Of a stretch of DNA of 51,867 nucleotides, positions 15,601 to 23,300 are shown piece by piece. The translations under genes were made by a program, and so were the position numbers. Each line of letters starts with the position of its first letter. The stretch's first letter is position 1. The DNA is taken from positions 1 through 51,867 of IMG/VR virus record IMGVR_UViG_3300033233_000052. The stretch is one strand, 5' to 3'. This DNA is from a virus. The notes under the pieces are model-generated. The model worked only from the letters and a program-made list of their open reading frames with translations. It searched no databases and was not told the DNA's origin.

Positions 15601-15780
15601 TCAATCAGGGGCCGGACCCGGTTCCCACTCCCCAACACCCCGATCCCAGCGCTCATTTTCGTCTGGAGGGTCAAAAGGTACCCGGAGCCTACGATGTCGC
15701 CACCGTCCGTCGTCAGATGTTTGCTGCTCATACTGACTTCCAGTAATCGTTGCATCAAACCACCGCGGAGTATCACTCAT
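15601..15780 (-). CDS. Small acidic hypothetical protein
   Basis: 59 residues starting MSDTPRWFDATITGSQYEQQ, with many Asp, Glu, Trp and Arg. Its ATG overlaps the stop of the SbcC-like gene (ATGA), which supports the start. No family recognised. It lies between the two copies of the 33-base repeat. Confidence 0.55.
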   Translation of the reverse strand: MSDTPRWFDATITGSQYEQQTSDDGRWRHRRLRVPFDPPDENERWDRGVGEWEPGPAPD

Positions 15781-17537
15781 AGTTCAATCCTCGATCCATC
15801 TTTATCCTTCACCACCGTAATCGTTCCAGTAAATTGACCATAATCCAACGCCCGATGATCCGCCAGCAGCAGGACCTTGTTCTGATTAATCGCCCTCTCC
15901 GAAAGAACCTGAAGAAGATCCGCAATCCCAGCGTCACTCAGCCCCGTTGTCGGCTCATCCCAAAACTCCACGTTGGGCTGGACGCCTAAGCGGGAGCAGA
16001 TCAAGTTTGCAAAGCCCATGCTTACCGACAAGCGAAGGCGCTGGGATTCTCCCCCACACCAGGCCTCCCAGGGTACTGCGCCCTTTACCCCAGGCGCGTG
16101 GATCATCGTGTTGAACGTCCTGCTCACTGTTCCACTCTTCGTTTCCCTCTCCGCTTGAAACTCCACCTGCCAGTCCCGTAGGCCTAATTGAAACAGAGCT
16201 TCATTGCACTCCAACGTCAGCTGTGCCAAGCTAGAATGTATCTGAGATAGGCGGATTTCCTTAAAACCCTTAACCCAAAATAACGCAGCCATCTTTTCTT
16301 TATCAGCATTTGCCAACTCCTTTTCCACTCTTTCAAGAAGTGTTCCAATTGTTGCTGCTCTCTTGTCCGCCTCCTCCCTCATCTTGGTAAATGGGTTTTC
16401 TTCCTGATTCAGTTTATCCAGTTCTTTCTCATTCAACTCTAACCTCGCCACTACCGCAGCATGATCTCTCTCAGCCTGCCGCGCTTTGTCCTCCGCCCCG
16501 CGATGCGTCTCCACTTCCTTCCGGAGAACAATGTACTGACTCTGTGCCTTATCCCACTCTGCGGTCAATGTGTTGATGCTGCCTTGCGTCTTCTTGATCT
16601 CCTCCTTAATGTGATCCACCGACACCGGCTGGCCACACTCAGGACACTTCTTCACATTCTTGGCCTGTAACGCACTCAACTTCGCGACCAGGCCACCCTT
16701 CCGTTCACTCAAACTGCGAACCACGTTAGCCTGCCAATCCCGCGCTTTTTCGTCCGCAACGCGAAACGCTTGTGTCGCTGCGTTCGCCTTTTCCACGGTG
16801 TCCAACGCTATATCAACCCCTATCGCCGCGTTCTTCACACGTTTCGCGCATTCCGCGAGCGCTTCCTTATGCTTTTTCACCCACGCCTGCTCCTCCCTGT
16901 TGTAATCCGCAGCAAGAAGCTCTTCCGCCTGCCCCTCGAAGCTGGCCTTTTCCCGCAGCATCATTTCCATCTGCCGGTCTAGTTCACGGACCGTTGCTGT
17001 ACTATTGTCCGCCGCTTTCTCCCACAGGCTCAAATCCAAAATAGATGTAAAGATAGTGGTCTGCTCGGCGGAGGACAGGTCCACAAAGGCGGGCGCGGGA
17101 TACTGCGCAAAGTACATCGCGAAATCGAACGCCGCTTGAGGGAACCCTAGCAGCGTTTCAAATTGAGTCTGGTCTACAGGGGAGGGATCCTGACAATCAG
17201 GATCATCAAACATTACCTCGAGGGCGTTGGGTGACCATACTCGTAGAACCTCAGACATCTTGCTGGCCGTTTCCAACCCGAGGGTGACCGCACACTTCTC
17301 CTTACTATGCCAGTTCTTTACCGCACTCGCACGCAGGCCCCGCCCAGCGGATCCGTACAACGCCCAGCGCACTGCTTTGAAGATGGTCGTTTTACCAACG
17401 GCATTCGCACCCAACTCAGGATTAACCTCATTCCGCCCTGCTACATGATATAGCCCAGGCGTGAGCAGACTGAAGTCCAAACGCTGCGGGGCCACAAATG
17501 ACCGAAAACCCTGCAGGTCTAGTAGGTGTAATTTCAT
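15777..17537 (-). CDS. SbcC/Rad50-like recombination ATPase
   Basis: 586 residues, ABC-type ATPase split by a coiled coil. Walker A GANAVGKTT is at 43-51. The coiled coil runs from about 180 to 430 and is interrupted by a zinc hook CPECGQP at 298-304. The signature CGGESQRLRLS is at 494-504, and Walker B VEFWDEP carries Asp 527 and Glu 528, followed by the ADHR switch His. It resembles T4 gp46. With the SbcD-like nuclease it would process DNA ends and hairpins for recombination-dependent replication. It is shorter than bacterial SbcC (about 1000 residues), as usual for phages. Confidence 0.9.
   Translation of the reverse strand: MKLHLLDLQGFRSFVAPQRLDFSLLTPGLYHVAGRNEVNPELGANAVGKTTIFKAVRWALYGSAGRGLRASAVKNWHSKEKCAVTLGLETASKMSEVLRVWSPNALEVMFDDPDCQDPSPVDQTQFETLLGFPQAAFDFAMYFAQYPAPAFVDLSSAEQTTIFTSILDLSLWEKAADNSTATVRELDRQMEMMLREKASFEGQAEELLAADYNREEQAWVKKHKEALAECAKRVKNAAIGVDIALDTVEKANAATQAFRVADEKARDWQANVVRSLSERKGGLVAKLSALQAKNVKKCPECGQPVSVDHIKEEIKKTQGSINTLTAEWDKAQSQYIVLRKEVETHRGAEDKARQAERDHAAVVARLELNEKELDKLNQEENPFTKMREEADKRAATIGTLLERVEKELANADKEKMAALFWVKGFKEIRLSQIHSSLAQLTLECNEALFQLGLRDWQVEFQAERETKSGTVSRTFNTMIHAPGVKGAVPWEAWCGGESQRLRLSVSMGFANLICSRLGVQPNVEFWDEPTTGLSDAGIADLLQVLSERAINQNKVLLLADHRALDYGQFTGTITVVKDKDGSRIEL
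15778..15810. repeat. 33-base direct repeat, copy B (partner at 15235-15267)
   Basis: The likely original copy, since it is the functional end of the SbcC-like gene and the start of the following gene. See copy A for the comparison. Confidence 0.8.
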
Positions 17538-17770
17538 AATCGCGGCAATTGGTTGCGGAGGAAAGTGACCAGACCTTCTGGCGTCTTATATTTGCCCACT
17601 AAACCCATCCCCACACGGTAAACCAAATAATGGAACTGATGCTCACGATCCTCAGGCCTACTTGTGTACGTTTTTATCGCCTCTTTCTTGTAGAAGACCC
17701 TGTGATGCAAATCCTCCACCAACGCATTTGCTTCGCGCAAAAAAGACTCTTCCGTTCTAGGCGGCTTCAT
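17534..17770 (-). CDS. Hypothetical protein between sbcC- and sbcD-like genes
   Basis: 78 residues from the ATG with a GAGG site 8 bases upstream; an ATG four codons earlier lacks one. Helical, basic, with several aromatic residues (HYLVYRVGMGLVGKY). It overlaps both neighbours. No family recognised, but the position suggests a role with the SbcCD-like complex. Confidence 0.55.
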   Translation of the reverse strand: MKPPRTEESFLREANALVEDLHHRVFYKKEAIKTYTSRPEDREHQFHYLVYRVGMGLVGKYKTPEGLVTFLRNQLPRL

Positions 17771-18797
17771 TAAAGGCCTCAAGGAGTAGGTTAGCCCCCG
17801 CCTCCGTCACATCTTCTGATACCTTCGCCTCAGCACAATAAGTTAGGAACACGTCGTCCGGTGTCTTGCGCTGAACAGAGGTAACGGTTGGCGCCCCAAT
17901 CCGCGGCCTCTTAACCTGAACCCGTTCCAGTTCCAAGCCACACAGTTCCAGGCCAATATCCTTACACAAGGATTGAACCTGATCTTTTATCTTGCTCCAG
18001 TCCAAGTAGTCTGATGGGGCCAACTTCACCTTAAATTTTACCTGGTCACCCGCGTAGGCATCATCGCCTCCCTTAATCACCATTGAATCGTCGGACGGGT
18101 CGAGCGTGATGACCAGCCGCTGTATTGTTGGGAAGTGAATACTCTCCGCAGTGCCATAATCCTTGAGCAGAATCACACGGCCTTTGAATGCGTCGCCAAA
18201 GCGGACAGGATACGGCGCGCCGACGTACTCTACAGGGCCTACCTTTTGTGGCACGTGAACGTCACCACTATAAATCTTCGCCCGCATCGCATCACGCAGC
18301 AGAACCAAAGGGACACCACGCAGCTCAAAGTTATTCTCCCCACGGGCGCCATGAACTGTGGCGTGCATCATCACAACGTCCGCCTCCCTCAGCCCCACAT
18401 CCTTCCACGCGGTCTCAGGCTCCGTGGTATGCGGCAGCATCAAAATACGCTTGTCGCAGGCGGAGAAAAGAAATGGGGTAGCAACATACTCAACGCAGGG
18501 GAGGTGCTGGAGGAAACGGAAGAAGGGGCGGTCGGGGTCGATGCCGTCGTGATTCCCACGCAAGATATGGATCTTAAGGAGGCCCCCTTGCCGGTACAGC
18601 TTCAGCAAATTGTCCACGATCCGATTCACCAAACGGGAACTGTGTCTGTCCTTGGCCTCCGTCAAATCCCCGAGTATGTAAAGATCCTTTACGGCATGCT
18701 TAAGCAGGACGTCCACAAGCCACGGAAAGACGTCAAAACGATAGTCGTCCCGAGGGTTGTCGGTAAAATGGGTATCTGATAAAAGGATTGAGTTCAT
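17757..18797 (-). CDS. SbcD/Mre11-like nuclease
   Basis: 346 residues. The metallophosphoesterase motifs are in order: SDTHF (7-11), LGDLTE near 46, RGNHDG near 81, a His in MMHATVHG, and SGDVHVPQ. It resembles T4 gp47 and works with the SbcC-like ATPase as a nuclease on DNA ends. Near residue 296 the C-terminal region has KRPRIG, one of the recurring RP-x-I motifs. Overlaps the DUF1643 gene by 4 bases. Confidence 0.9.
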   Translation of the reverse strand: MNSILLSDTHFTDNPRDDYRFDVFPWLVDVLLKHAVKDLYILGDLTEAKDRHSSRLVNRIVDNLLKLYRQGGLLKIHILRGNHDGIDPDRPFFRFLQHLPCVEYVATPFLFSACDKRILMLPHTTEPETAWKDVGLREADVVMMHATVHGARGENNFELRGVPLVLLRDAMRAKIYSGDVHVPQKVGPVEYVGAPYPVRFGDAFKGRVILLKDYGTAESIHFPTIQRLVITLDPSDDSMVIKGGDDAYAGDQVKFKVKLAPSDYLDWSKIKDQVQSLCKDIGLELCGLELERVQVKRPRIGAPTVTSVQRKTPDDVFLTYCAEAKVSEDVTEAGANLLLEAFNEAA

Positions 18798-19309
18798 TCG
18801 ATTGGAAGCAGTTGAGAATTGCCCTTCAAATAAAGCGGATGAGCAGGTTGGCCACTCAACTTATTAATCTTAAGAGCCATTGGCTGTATGCGCCCTTGCG
18901 CTCGAATCAGTTGAAGCACTTCACTGGCTCTTCCAAATAACCCACCGTAATTTCCCCAAGCACAAACGATGATCCTCGAATCGTTACAGGCCTGCACAAT
19001 GTGCCGATTATTATCTGGCCCAACAAGGGCAACTTTAGGCAACTGACTGAGCGTCAATTCCGTCGGGTCAGTTGCGCGGTATGCGAACAAATTAACCACC
19101 TCAAGTCGCTCACACTCAAAACTGCGGGCGAAGGCTACGCAGCGACGAATGGTCGGGTCGTCATTCACTTCATCCGCAGTAGACGGATTCAACATAATGA
19201 AACAGCAGGCCCCTTCACCTACCCCAAAGAAAGACTCATGCTGCGGCCAGACATCTCGGACAAGTCGGTAGCGGTACTTTTGATCCTTGGAAATAATTGC
19301 GCTGTTCAT
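18794..19309 (-). CDS. DUF1643 family protein
   Basis: 171 residues. FIMLNPSTADEVNDDPTIRR near residue 38 is the defining motif of DUF1643, followed by the family's VVNLFAYRATDP segment and a CAWG motif. The family is common in phages and bacteria, and its biochemical function is not known. Position between a resolvase and SbcD suggests a nucleic-acid link. Coupled to both neighbours by ATGA overlaps. Confidence 0.8.
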   Translation of the reverse strand: MNSAIISKDQKYRYRLVRDVWPQHESFFGVGEGACCFIMLNPSTADEVNDDPTIRRCVAFARSFECERLEVVNLFAYRATDPTELTLSQLPKVALVGPDNNRHIVQACNDSRIIVCAWGNYGGLFGRASEVLQLIRAQGRIQPMALKINKLSGQPAHPLYLKGNSQLLPIE

Positions 19310-19815
19310 TTTCCAATCCGCGGCCGCTTAGTTGCTGGCGCTTTCGGCATCACATCAGCATAATACTTGGCCAGTAGCAAACTCTCCGCCCTATTGTGAT
19401 CCTTCTTTGCGTCAAGCGGCGCGTCAGGCCACATCCGCTGCGCGAGCTCACGGGACTGCTCTTTATCCTTCCCAAGAGCGTAGAACTTCTTCCACTTTTG
19501 AGGGCTCACTAAATGGACGCTGATGCCAAGCGTAGCCAGCACGCCAAGGATGATGCCGTAGCTCTTGCCCATTGCAAACATGGAAGCCACCCCTTGCCCG
19601 GGCATCGAGTTCACGTTCTCCGTAATCACTGGAACATCAAATCTTCCTTCGCAAATCTCCCGCAGCAGATTCGCAAAGGCAATAGGACTGACCATCCGGC
19701 GATTGCTCGACTTGTTAGCCAGGACTGTTGGTATATCAAGCACGCCAACAAAATGACCGCTGTTCGTCAGCACGCCAACCGCGCCGCTCACACCAGGGTC
19801 AATGCCGATGATCAC
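19306..19815 (-). CDS. RuvC-like Holliday junction resolvase
   Basis: 169 residues starting at a GTG preceded by GGGGGC. IIGIDPGVSGAVG gives the first catalytic Asp (residue 5). ITENVNSMPGQG gives the Glu, and DAKKDHNRAESLLLA carries the terminal His/Asp pair. RuvC-family nucleases resolve branched DNA before packaging. The protein ends TKRPRIGK, one of the RP-x-I motifs. A longer reading with a TTG start at 19857 is possible but has no ribosome binding site. Confidence 0.85.
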   Translation of the reverse strand: MIIGIDPGVSGAVGVLTNSGHFVGVLDIPTVLANKSSNRRMVSPIAFANLLREICEGRFDVPVITENVNSMPGQGVASMFAMGKSYGIILGVLATLGISVHLVSPQKWKKFYALGKDKEQSRELAQRMWPDAPLDAKKDHNRAESLLLAKYYADVMPKAPATKRPRIGK

Positions 19816-19906
19816 ATCAGCCCCCACTGAAAACCAGACCAAGCGTTTTCTTTCCAAATAGAATCAATGGGGCTGGTCGCTAAGTGCTTGATCTTCCCCT
19901 GCGACC

Positions 19907-19936
19907 GTGAAAATGAAAAGACCAGCATGTTATAAT
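19907..19936 (+). promoter_or_regulatory. Extended -10 promoter for the plus-strand cassette
   Basis: A perfect TATAAT (19931-19936) is preceded by TG at 19928-19929, the extended -10 element. A weak -35 (GTGAAA, 19907-19912) lies 18 bases upstream. It is the best host sigma-70-type promoter I can see in the window and points against the direction of all neighbouring genes. Confidence 0.8.
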
Positions 19937-19939
19937 AGT

Positions 19940-19964
19940 GGTGTAGGAAGGTAATTCCTACACC
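19940..19964 (+). promoter_or_regulatory. Perfect inverted repeat at the transcription start
   Basis: Ten-base arms GGTGTAGGAA and TTCCTACACC flank a five-base loop, beginning 4 bases after the -10 box. The start of transcription would fall within it. It can be a repressor operator or a 5' hairpin that protects the RNA. A related GTAGGA/TCCTAC repeat occurs at 49811-49828. Confidence 0.75.
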
Positions 19965-19988
19965 GTTCTTTAACAACTGGAGAAGATG

Positions 19989-20240
19989 ATGAAAATACCG
20001 CAAGTAGAACTTGCTCGGCCTGGCGACCATTTCCTGCTGCTCATCCCAAATTATTGGGCACGAGCGGAAACGCTGGAAAAGGCCAAAGCAGGAATCCGCA
20101 AAGCAAGCGGCTTCAACGCAGAGAAAGGCGAATGGGTTTTGTGGTCGGTTGACCCCAATGCCTGCTGCGATGATGTGTGTGGTGACATTATTCATAAACA
20201 TGACCATAAGCCTATAAAACTTGCTACCTCGGCCAAGTAA
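19989..20240 (+). CDS. Hypothetical protein in an autonomous (moron-like) cassette
   Basis: 83 residues on the plus strand among minus-strand genes. Of two adjacent ATGs the second is preferred, 6 bases after GGAG. The N-terminal half (LLIPNYWARAETLEKAKAGIRKASG) resembles a family of small phage proteins of unknown function; the end is rich in Cys, Asp and His (DPNACCDDVCGDIIHKHDHK) and might bind a metal. It has its own promoter, 5' hairpin and terminator, as in prophage morons expressed independently of the lytic programme. Confidence 0.75.
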   Translation: MKIPQVELARPGDHFLLLIPNYWARAETLEKAKAGIRKASGFNAEKGEWVLWSVDPNACCDDVCGDIIHKHDHKPIKLATSAK

Positions 20241-20247
20241 CAAACTC

Positions 20248-20275
20248 AGCCCCGTTGACGCGGGGCTTCTTTTTC
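20248..20275 (+). terminator. Rho-independent terminator
   Basis: AGCCCCG and CGGGGCT arms with a 6-base loop are followed by TCTTTTT. It begins 8 bases after the stop of the plus-strand gene and closes the cassette. Confidence 0.85.
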
Positions 20276-20294
20276 AACTGGTCACTAAGCCGCC

Positions 20295-20495
20295 TCATAC
20301 CAACTCCAGCTTCTCTGCAATCCAACGATCAACAACAATGTAACCATCATGCTGGTGAATCTCATTCACTGTGGAGAGGGGGAACCAAACTTCGCCTACT
20401 GTGTCTATCTCAACCAGGAGGGCGCGAACGGTCTCATGCTTCACTTCGCAGTCAATGCGGACGCCTTCACCACCCTCATTATTCTTCCGTGCCAT
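20295..20495 (-). CDS. Small hypothetical protein after recA-like gene
   Basis: 66 residues from the ATG preceded by GGAGGAAGT. Charged N-terminus (MARKNNEGGEG), then an alternating sheet-like pattern (VRIDCEVKHETVRALLVEI, GEVWFPLSTVNEI). Overlaps the end of the RecA-like gene by 17 bases. Function unknown. Confidence 0.6.
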   Translation of the reverse strand: MARKNNEGGEGVRIDCEVKHETVRALLVEIDTVGEVWFPLSTVNEIHQHDGYIVVDRWIAEKLELV

Positions 20496-21483
20496 ACTTC
20501 CTCCGCTCCGGCAAGAACGTTTTCTCAATACGGTACCACTCCCTGATCACCTGCTCACGCAAGTCACCTTGCGGCTTCTTCCCTATCTCTTCAAGGAAGG
20601 TAAGGGAGGCCATTTCATCCTCCACACCGTAGCCAAAAGTTAGCTGGAAATCACACTGCCGAAACGGTAGGCCTACCTTATTCTTCTCACACTTCGCACG
20701 GATAATTACAGCCACCGGCCGTTCCTGCTTGCTCACAGTGCGCTTGAGCTGTTTAATATACGTGAGCCAGATCACTTGAGATGCGTAGAAGTCCAACGCC
20801 TTGCCGCCGCTGCGCGTTGTCTTCTTTCCAAACGTGACACCAATGTTATCTCGCACCTGTGAAACGATCATTACCGCTATCAACTTCGCCCGCAGCTTGC
20901 GGACCAGGCGGCGGAACATTTCACTAAGGTTTTTGGCCTTAGCGGTGCCATAGGAGCCCTCCCCGATAGCCCTCGCCATCTCCGCGTCATCGGAGAGTGA
21001 ATCCAAGGAATCAATAATGTAAAGGATAGGTTCATCATCATCCGACGCCTTAATAAGCGCATCAAGATCTTTAAACAGATCCTCAATCGTATTCAAATCC
21101 TCCTCAACATCAATCTTGTCCATCGGAATGCCAAGCGCCGCAGCATACAGCGGATCAAACGCACTCTCACATTCCTTATACTTCACATGCCCGTTTGGAT
21201 ACTGCCGAAGGAAGTTTGCCGCCCCCTCCATCGCCAAGAGCGTCTTGCCCGTACTCTTGTCCCCCACTACGTTGGACACTCGTCCCACCGCCCACCCTCC
21301 CCCAAGGACACAATCCAAAAGCGTACAGCCAGAGGAAAAGAAAGGAATGTTCTCCTTAGGCGAAGCAAAGTAGAGCCCCCCACCAGAAGAAAGACCGCCC
21401 CCATCGGCCTCAACTTCAATCCGAGGACGACGGGGGCGGGAAGGTACCACGGCAGAAGAACTCTTTATATTAGGACGCTTCAC
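20479..21483 (-). CDS. RecA/UvsX-like recombinase
   Basis: 334 residues. Walker A GDKSTGKT is at 74-81 and Walker B ILYIIDSLDSL near 153, followed by the RecA-type sequence AKNLSEMFRRLVRKL and VSQVRDNIG, then the L2-like SGGKALDFYASQVIWL. It would form filaments for strand exchange and recombination-primed replication. The N-terminus carries MKRPNIK and, at 18-22, RRPRI, both of the recurring RP-x-I type and outside the core fold. Followed by a small gene and preceded by SSB. Confidence 0.9.
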   Translation of the reverse strand: MKRPNIKSSSAVVPSRPRRPRIEVEADGGGLSSGGGLYFASPKENIPFFSSGCTLLDCVLGGGWAVGRVSNVVGDKSTGKTLLAMEGAANFLRQYPNGHVKYKECESAFDPLYAAALGIPMDKIDVEEDLNTIEDLFKDLDALIKASDDDEPILYIIDSLDSLSDDAEMARAIGEGSYGTAKAKNLSEMFRRLVRKLRAKLIAVMIVSQVRDNIGVTFGKKTTRSGGKALDFYASQVIWLTYIKQLKRTVSKQERPVAVIIRAKCEKNKVGLPFRQCDFQLTFGYGVEDEMASLTFLEEIGKKPQGDLREQVIREWYRIEKTFLPERRKYGTEE

Positions 21484-21492
21484 GGCGGCGGC

Positions 21493-22614
21493 TTACTTCT
21501 TTTTGCCGAGCGCCGCAAGCCGTTCCTTCAACGAACTCCCTTTCCCGGAGGTAGCCGCCGCTGCGGGCTCCGGCTCAGAAGGGATATCATCGGTTATCCC
21601 CAAAGCTTCGCACAGCCAATCCTGGTAAGCCTCGAGGGTGTCAAAGGAAGTGTCACCCGAATCAGCGCTGTACTGCTCGGCAAGACTGGCGGCGGTGTCC
21701 ACGTCCATCTCATGCACTTCCTCCCACGTTGGCAACTGGGGCTCTTCCTCTTTGGGCTTCGCTGCCGCAGCGCCGCCAATACGCGGCCTGCCTGCGGTCT
21801 TGGCTGGTGCTGGATCTTCCTTCTTCGCTGGCTTGGCTGCGGTCTTTGCGGCAGGCTTCCGTTCTTCCTCCGCCGGCGCCGATGACTTGCCCTCGTAGGC
21901 CGCCTTCATGTGATCGTAATCGTGATACACAAGGATGCTGGGTAGCGGGTTTTCCGTGATGAACTGGAGCCAGGCCATCGCCACGTCGTCGTCGTCCGAA
22001 ATGGGAGAGGACTTCCGCGCTATCTTTATTCCCGTATACTGCTTCTTCTGGCCAGTTCCTTCCACGGTGAAGGAAACATCGAAGCCGTCGTCCGGGTTAT
22101 CCAGCGGGACCACCTCGCCGGTGTCAGGATCGAATGCCTGGGCGCACACCTCCTTATCGAAGTTGGACCACGGAGATGCCCACGCTTTGGGGCCGTCGCC
22201 TTCCTGCGCCCGCTCGATCAAATAGATCAGCACCCGCTTCGTGGGGTTCAAGGCCTTGGCCAGTTCCGGATCGTTCGCGTTGTTCGCCTCCGCCCGCGCT
22301 TCACACAACGGGCAGGCCTCGCCACGCATCTTGGCCAAGCACAGATAACCTGCGTTGTCCGGGCCAATGCCATAATGCACGAACACCTCGAGGCCGAAAT
22401 GCTCCGCGTCCTCCCACGTCGGCGGGCAGATCCGCAACTTGTGGTCAGCAGCCTTGGGGTTGAACAGCTTCACGTTACCGTCGATGAACGTATCGCGCCC
22501 TGTGCCCGTCTGCGCCGTCCGCTTCTTCACCTCCTCCGCCGTACGCGGGCGGTAGTTGAACTCAAACTTCTTCTTCGCCGGTTTGCCAATTGCTGGTCTT
22601 GCTACGGTACCCAT
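21493..22614 (-). CDS. Single-stranded DNA-binding protein, T4 gp32-like
   Basis: 373 residues from the second in-frame ATG, which is 7 bases after GGAG. A zinc-binding set HYG...GYLCLAKM...ACPLC (His 80, Cys 92, 101, 104) matches gp32-type SSBs. An Ala/Lys/Pro/Glu-rich linker (about 240-290) leads to an acidic region and a short basic end (SLKERLAALGKKK), unlike the acidic tip of most SSBs. RP-x-I motifs occur at ARPAIGK (residues 5-11) and GRPRIGG in the linker. It would coat single strands at the fork and act with the RecA-like protein. Confidence 0.8.
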   Translation of the reverse strand: MGTVARPAIGKPAKKKFEFNYRPRTAEEVKKRTAQTGTGRDTFIDGNVKLFNPKAADHKLRICPPTWEDAEHFGLEVFVHYGIGPDNAGYLCLAKMRGEACPLCEARAEANNANDPELAKALNPTKRVLIYLIERAQEGDGPKAWASPWSNFDKEVCAQAFDPDTGEVVPLDNPDDGFDVSFTVEGTGQKKQYTGIKIARKSSPISDDDDVAMAWLQFITENPLPSILVYHDYDHMKAAYEGKSSAPAEEERKPAAKTAAKPAKKEDPAPAKTAGRPRIGGAAAAKPKEEEPQLPTWEEVHEMDVDTAASLAEQYSADSGDTSFDTLEAYQDWLCEALGITDDIPSEPEPAAAATSGKGSSLKERLAALGKKK

Positions 22615-22781
22615 CTGCATTCTCCTTCTACGTGGTAAAAACTACTATAGGGTGGGGTGGACTATCCCTTGGTGAGAAACCTCACGCTGGCCGTTCATTC
22701 CCCGCTTTCCAGTTCCAAGCATACCTTCCGATATGCGGGAATCCGTGCGTAGTGTCCGGCAGTTGGTGTCCACCCCGTTGG

Positions 22782-23300
22782 TCAGTTCTTCCGATCTCTA
22801 CTCATTGCTGCCCTCGCCACCGCAGCCTGGCCGGCGGTCAAGTCCTTCTCCCCCTTTGCTTTCACTGCCGCTGTATAGTAGCCGGCCTGATACAGATTGC
22901 AAAGGTACCGAATAGCATAGCCACGCTGCGAAAACGCCTCCTGCAACGCGAACAGGACACCGGCCCGCTTCGTACGTTTCATGTAGATGTCATAGGCCAT
23001 GACATGCTTCATATCTTTGGCCACGAAATCCCGGATCATGCTCTCATTGGCCTTTTCGCTGCTCTGCCGATACTCAACACCACAAGCCGCATCCTGCCGA
23101 GCCATTGCCTCCTTCGCCTCGTCCTTCAACGACAGCGCCAGAGCATACTCCTGCGACACCTGAAAATACAGGTCGGCCTGCTGTTGCAACGCATCGTCCA
23201 AAGCGTTCTTGTCGATGGCCAGGTAACCTCGGTACTCCGCTACAAACGAATCCTGCGTTTCAGGCAGCGGAGCAACCTCTCTGATAGTAGGGCGTGCCAT
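22782..23300 (-). CDS. Helical phage protein, possible recombination mediator
   Basis: 172 residues, almost all helical, with a coiled-coil-like middle (YLAIDKNALDDALQQQADLY, EEYALAL-type heptads) and a final LYQAGYYTA segment. This family recurs between SSB and clamp-loader genes in phages. A UvsY-like mediator role is an inference from position. It starts MARPTIREV, a copy of the RP-x-I motif. Its ATG overlaps the stop of the clamp-loader gene. The 167 bases downstream (22615-22781) show no convincing gene. Confidence 0.55.
   Translation of the reverse strand: MARPTIREVAPLPETQDSFVAEYRGYLAIDKNALDDALQQQADLYFQVSQEYALALSLKDEAKEAMARQDAACGVEYRQSSEKANESMIRDFVAKDMKHVMAYDIYMKRTKRAGVLFALQEAFSQRGYAIRYLCNLYQAGYYTAAVKAKGEKDLTAGQAAVARAAMSRDRKN

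Noticed and set aside
22651-22777. Inverted repeat GGGGTGGAC/GTCCACCCC flanking the gap before the SSB end
   Set aside because: Arms of 9 bases over 100 bases apart, with no other support for an RNA or attachment site.
22769-22790. AGATCGGAAGA sequence resembling a sequencing adapter
   Set aside because: It is the natural end of the 172-residue gene in frame and departs from the adapter after 11 bases.
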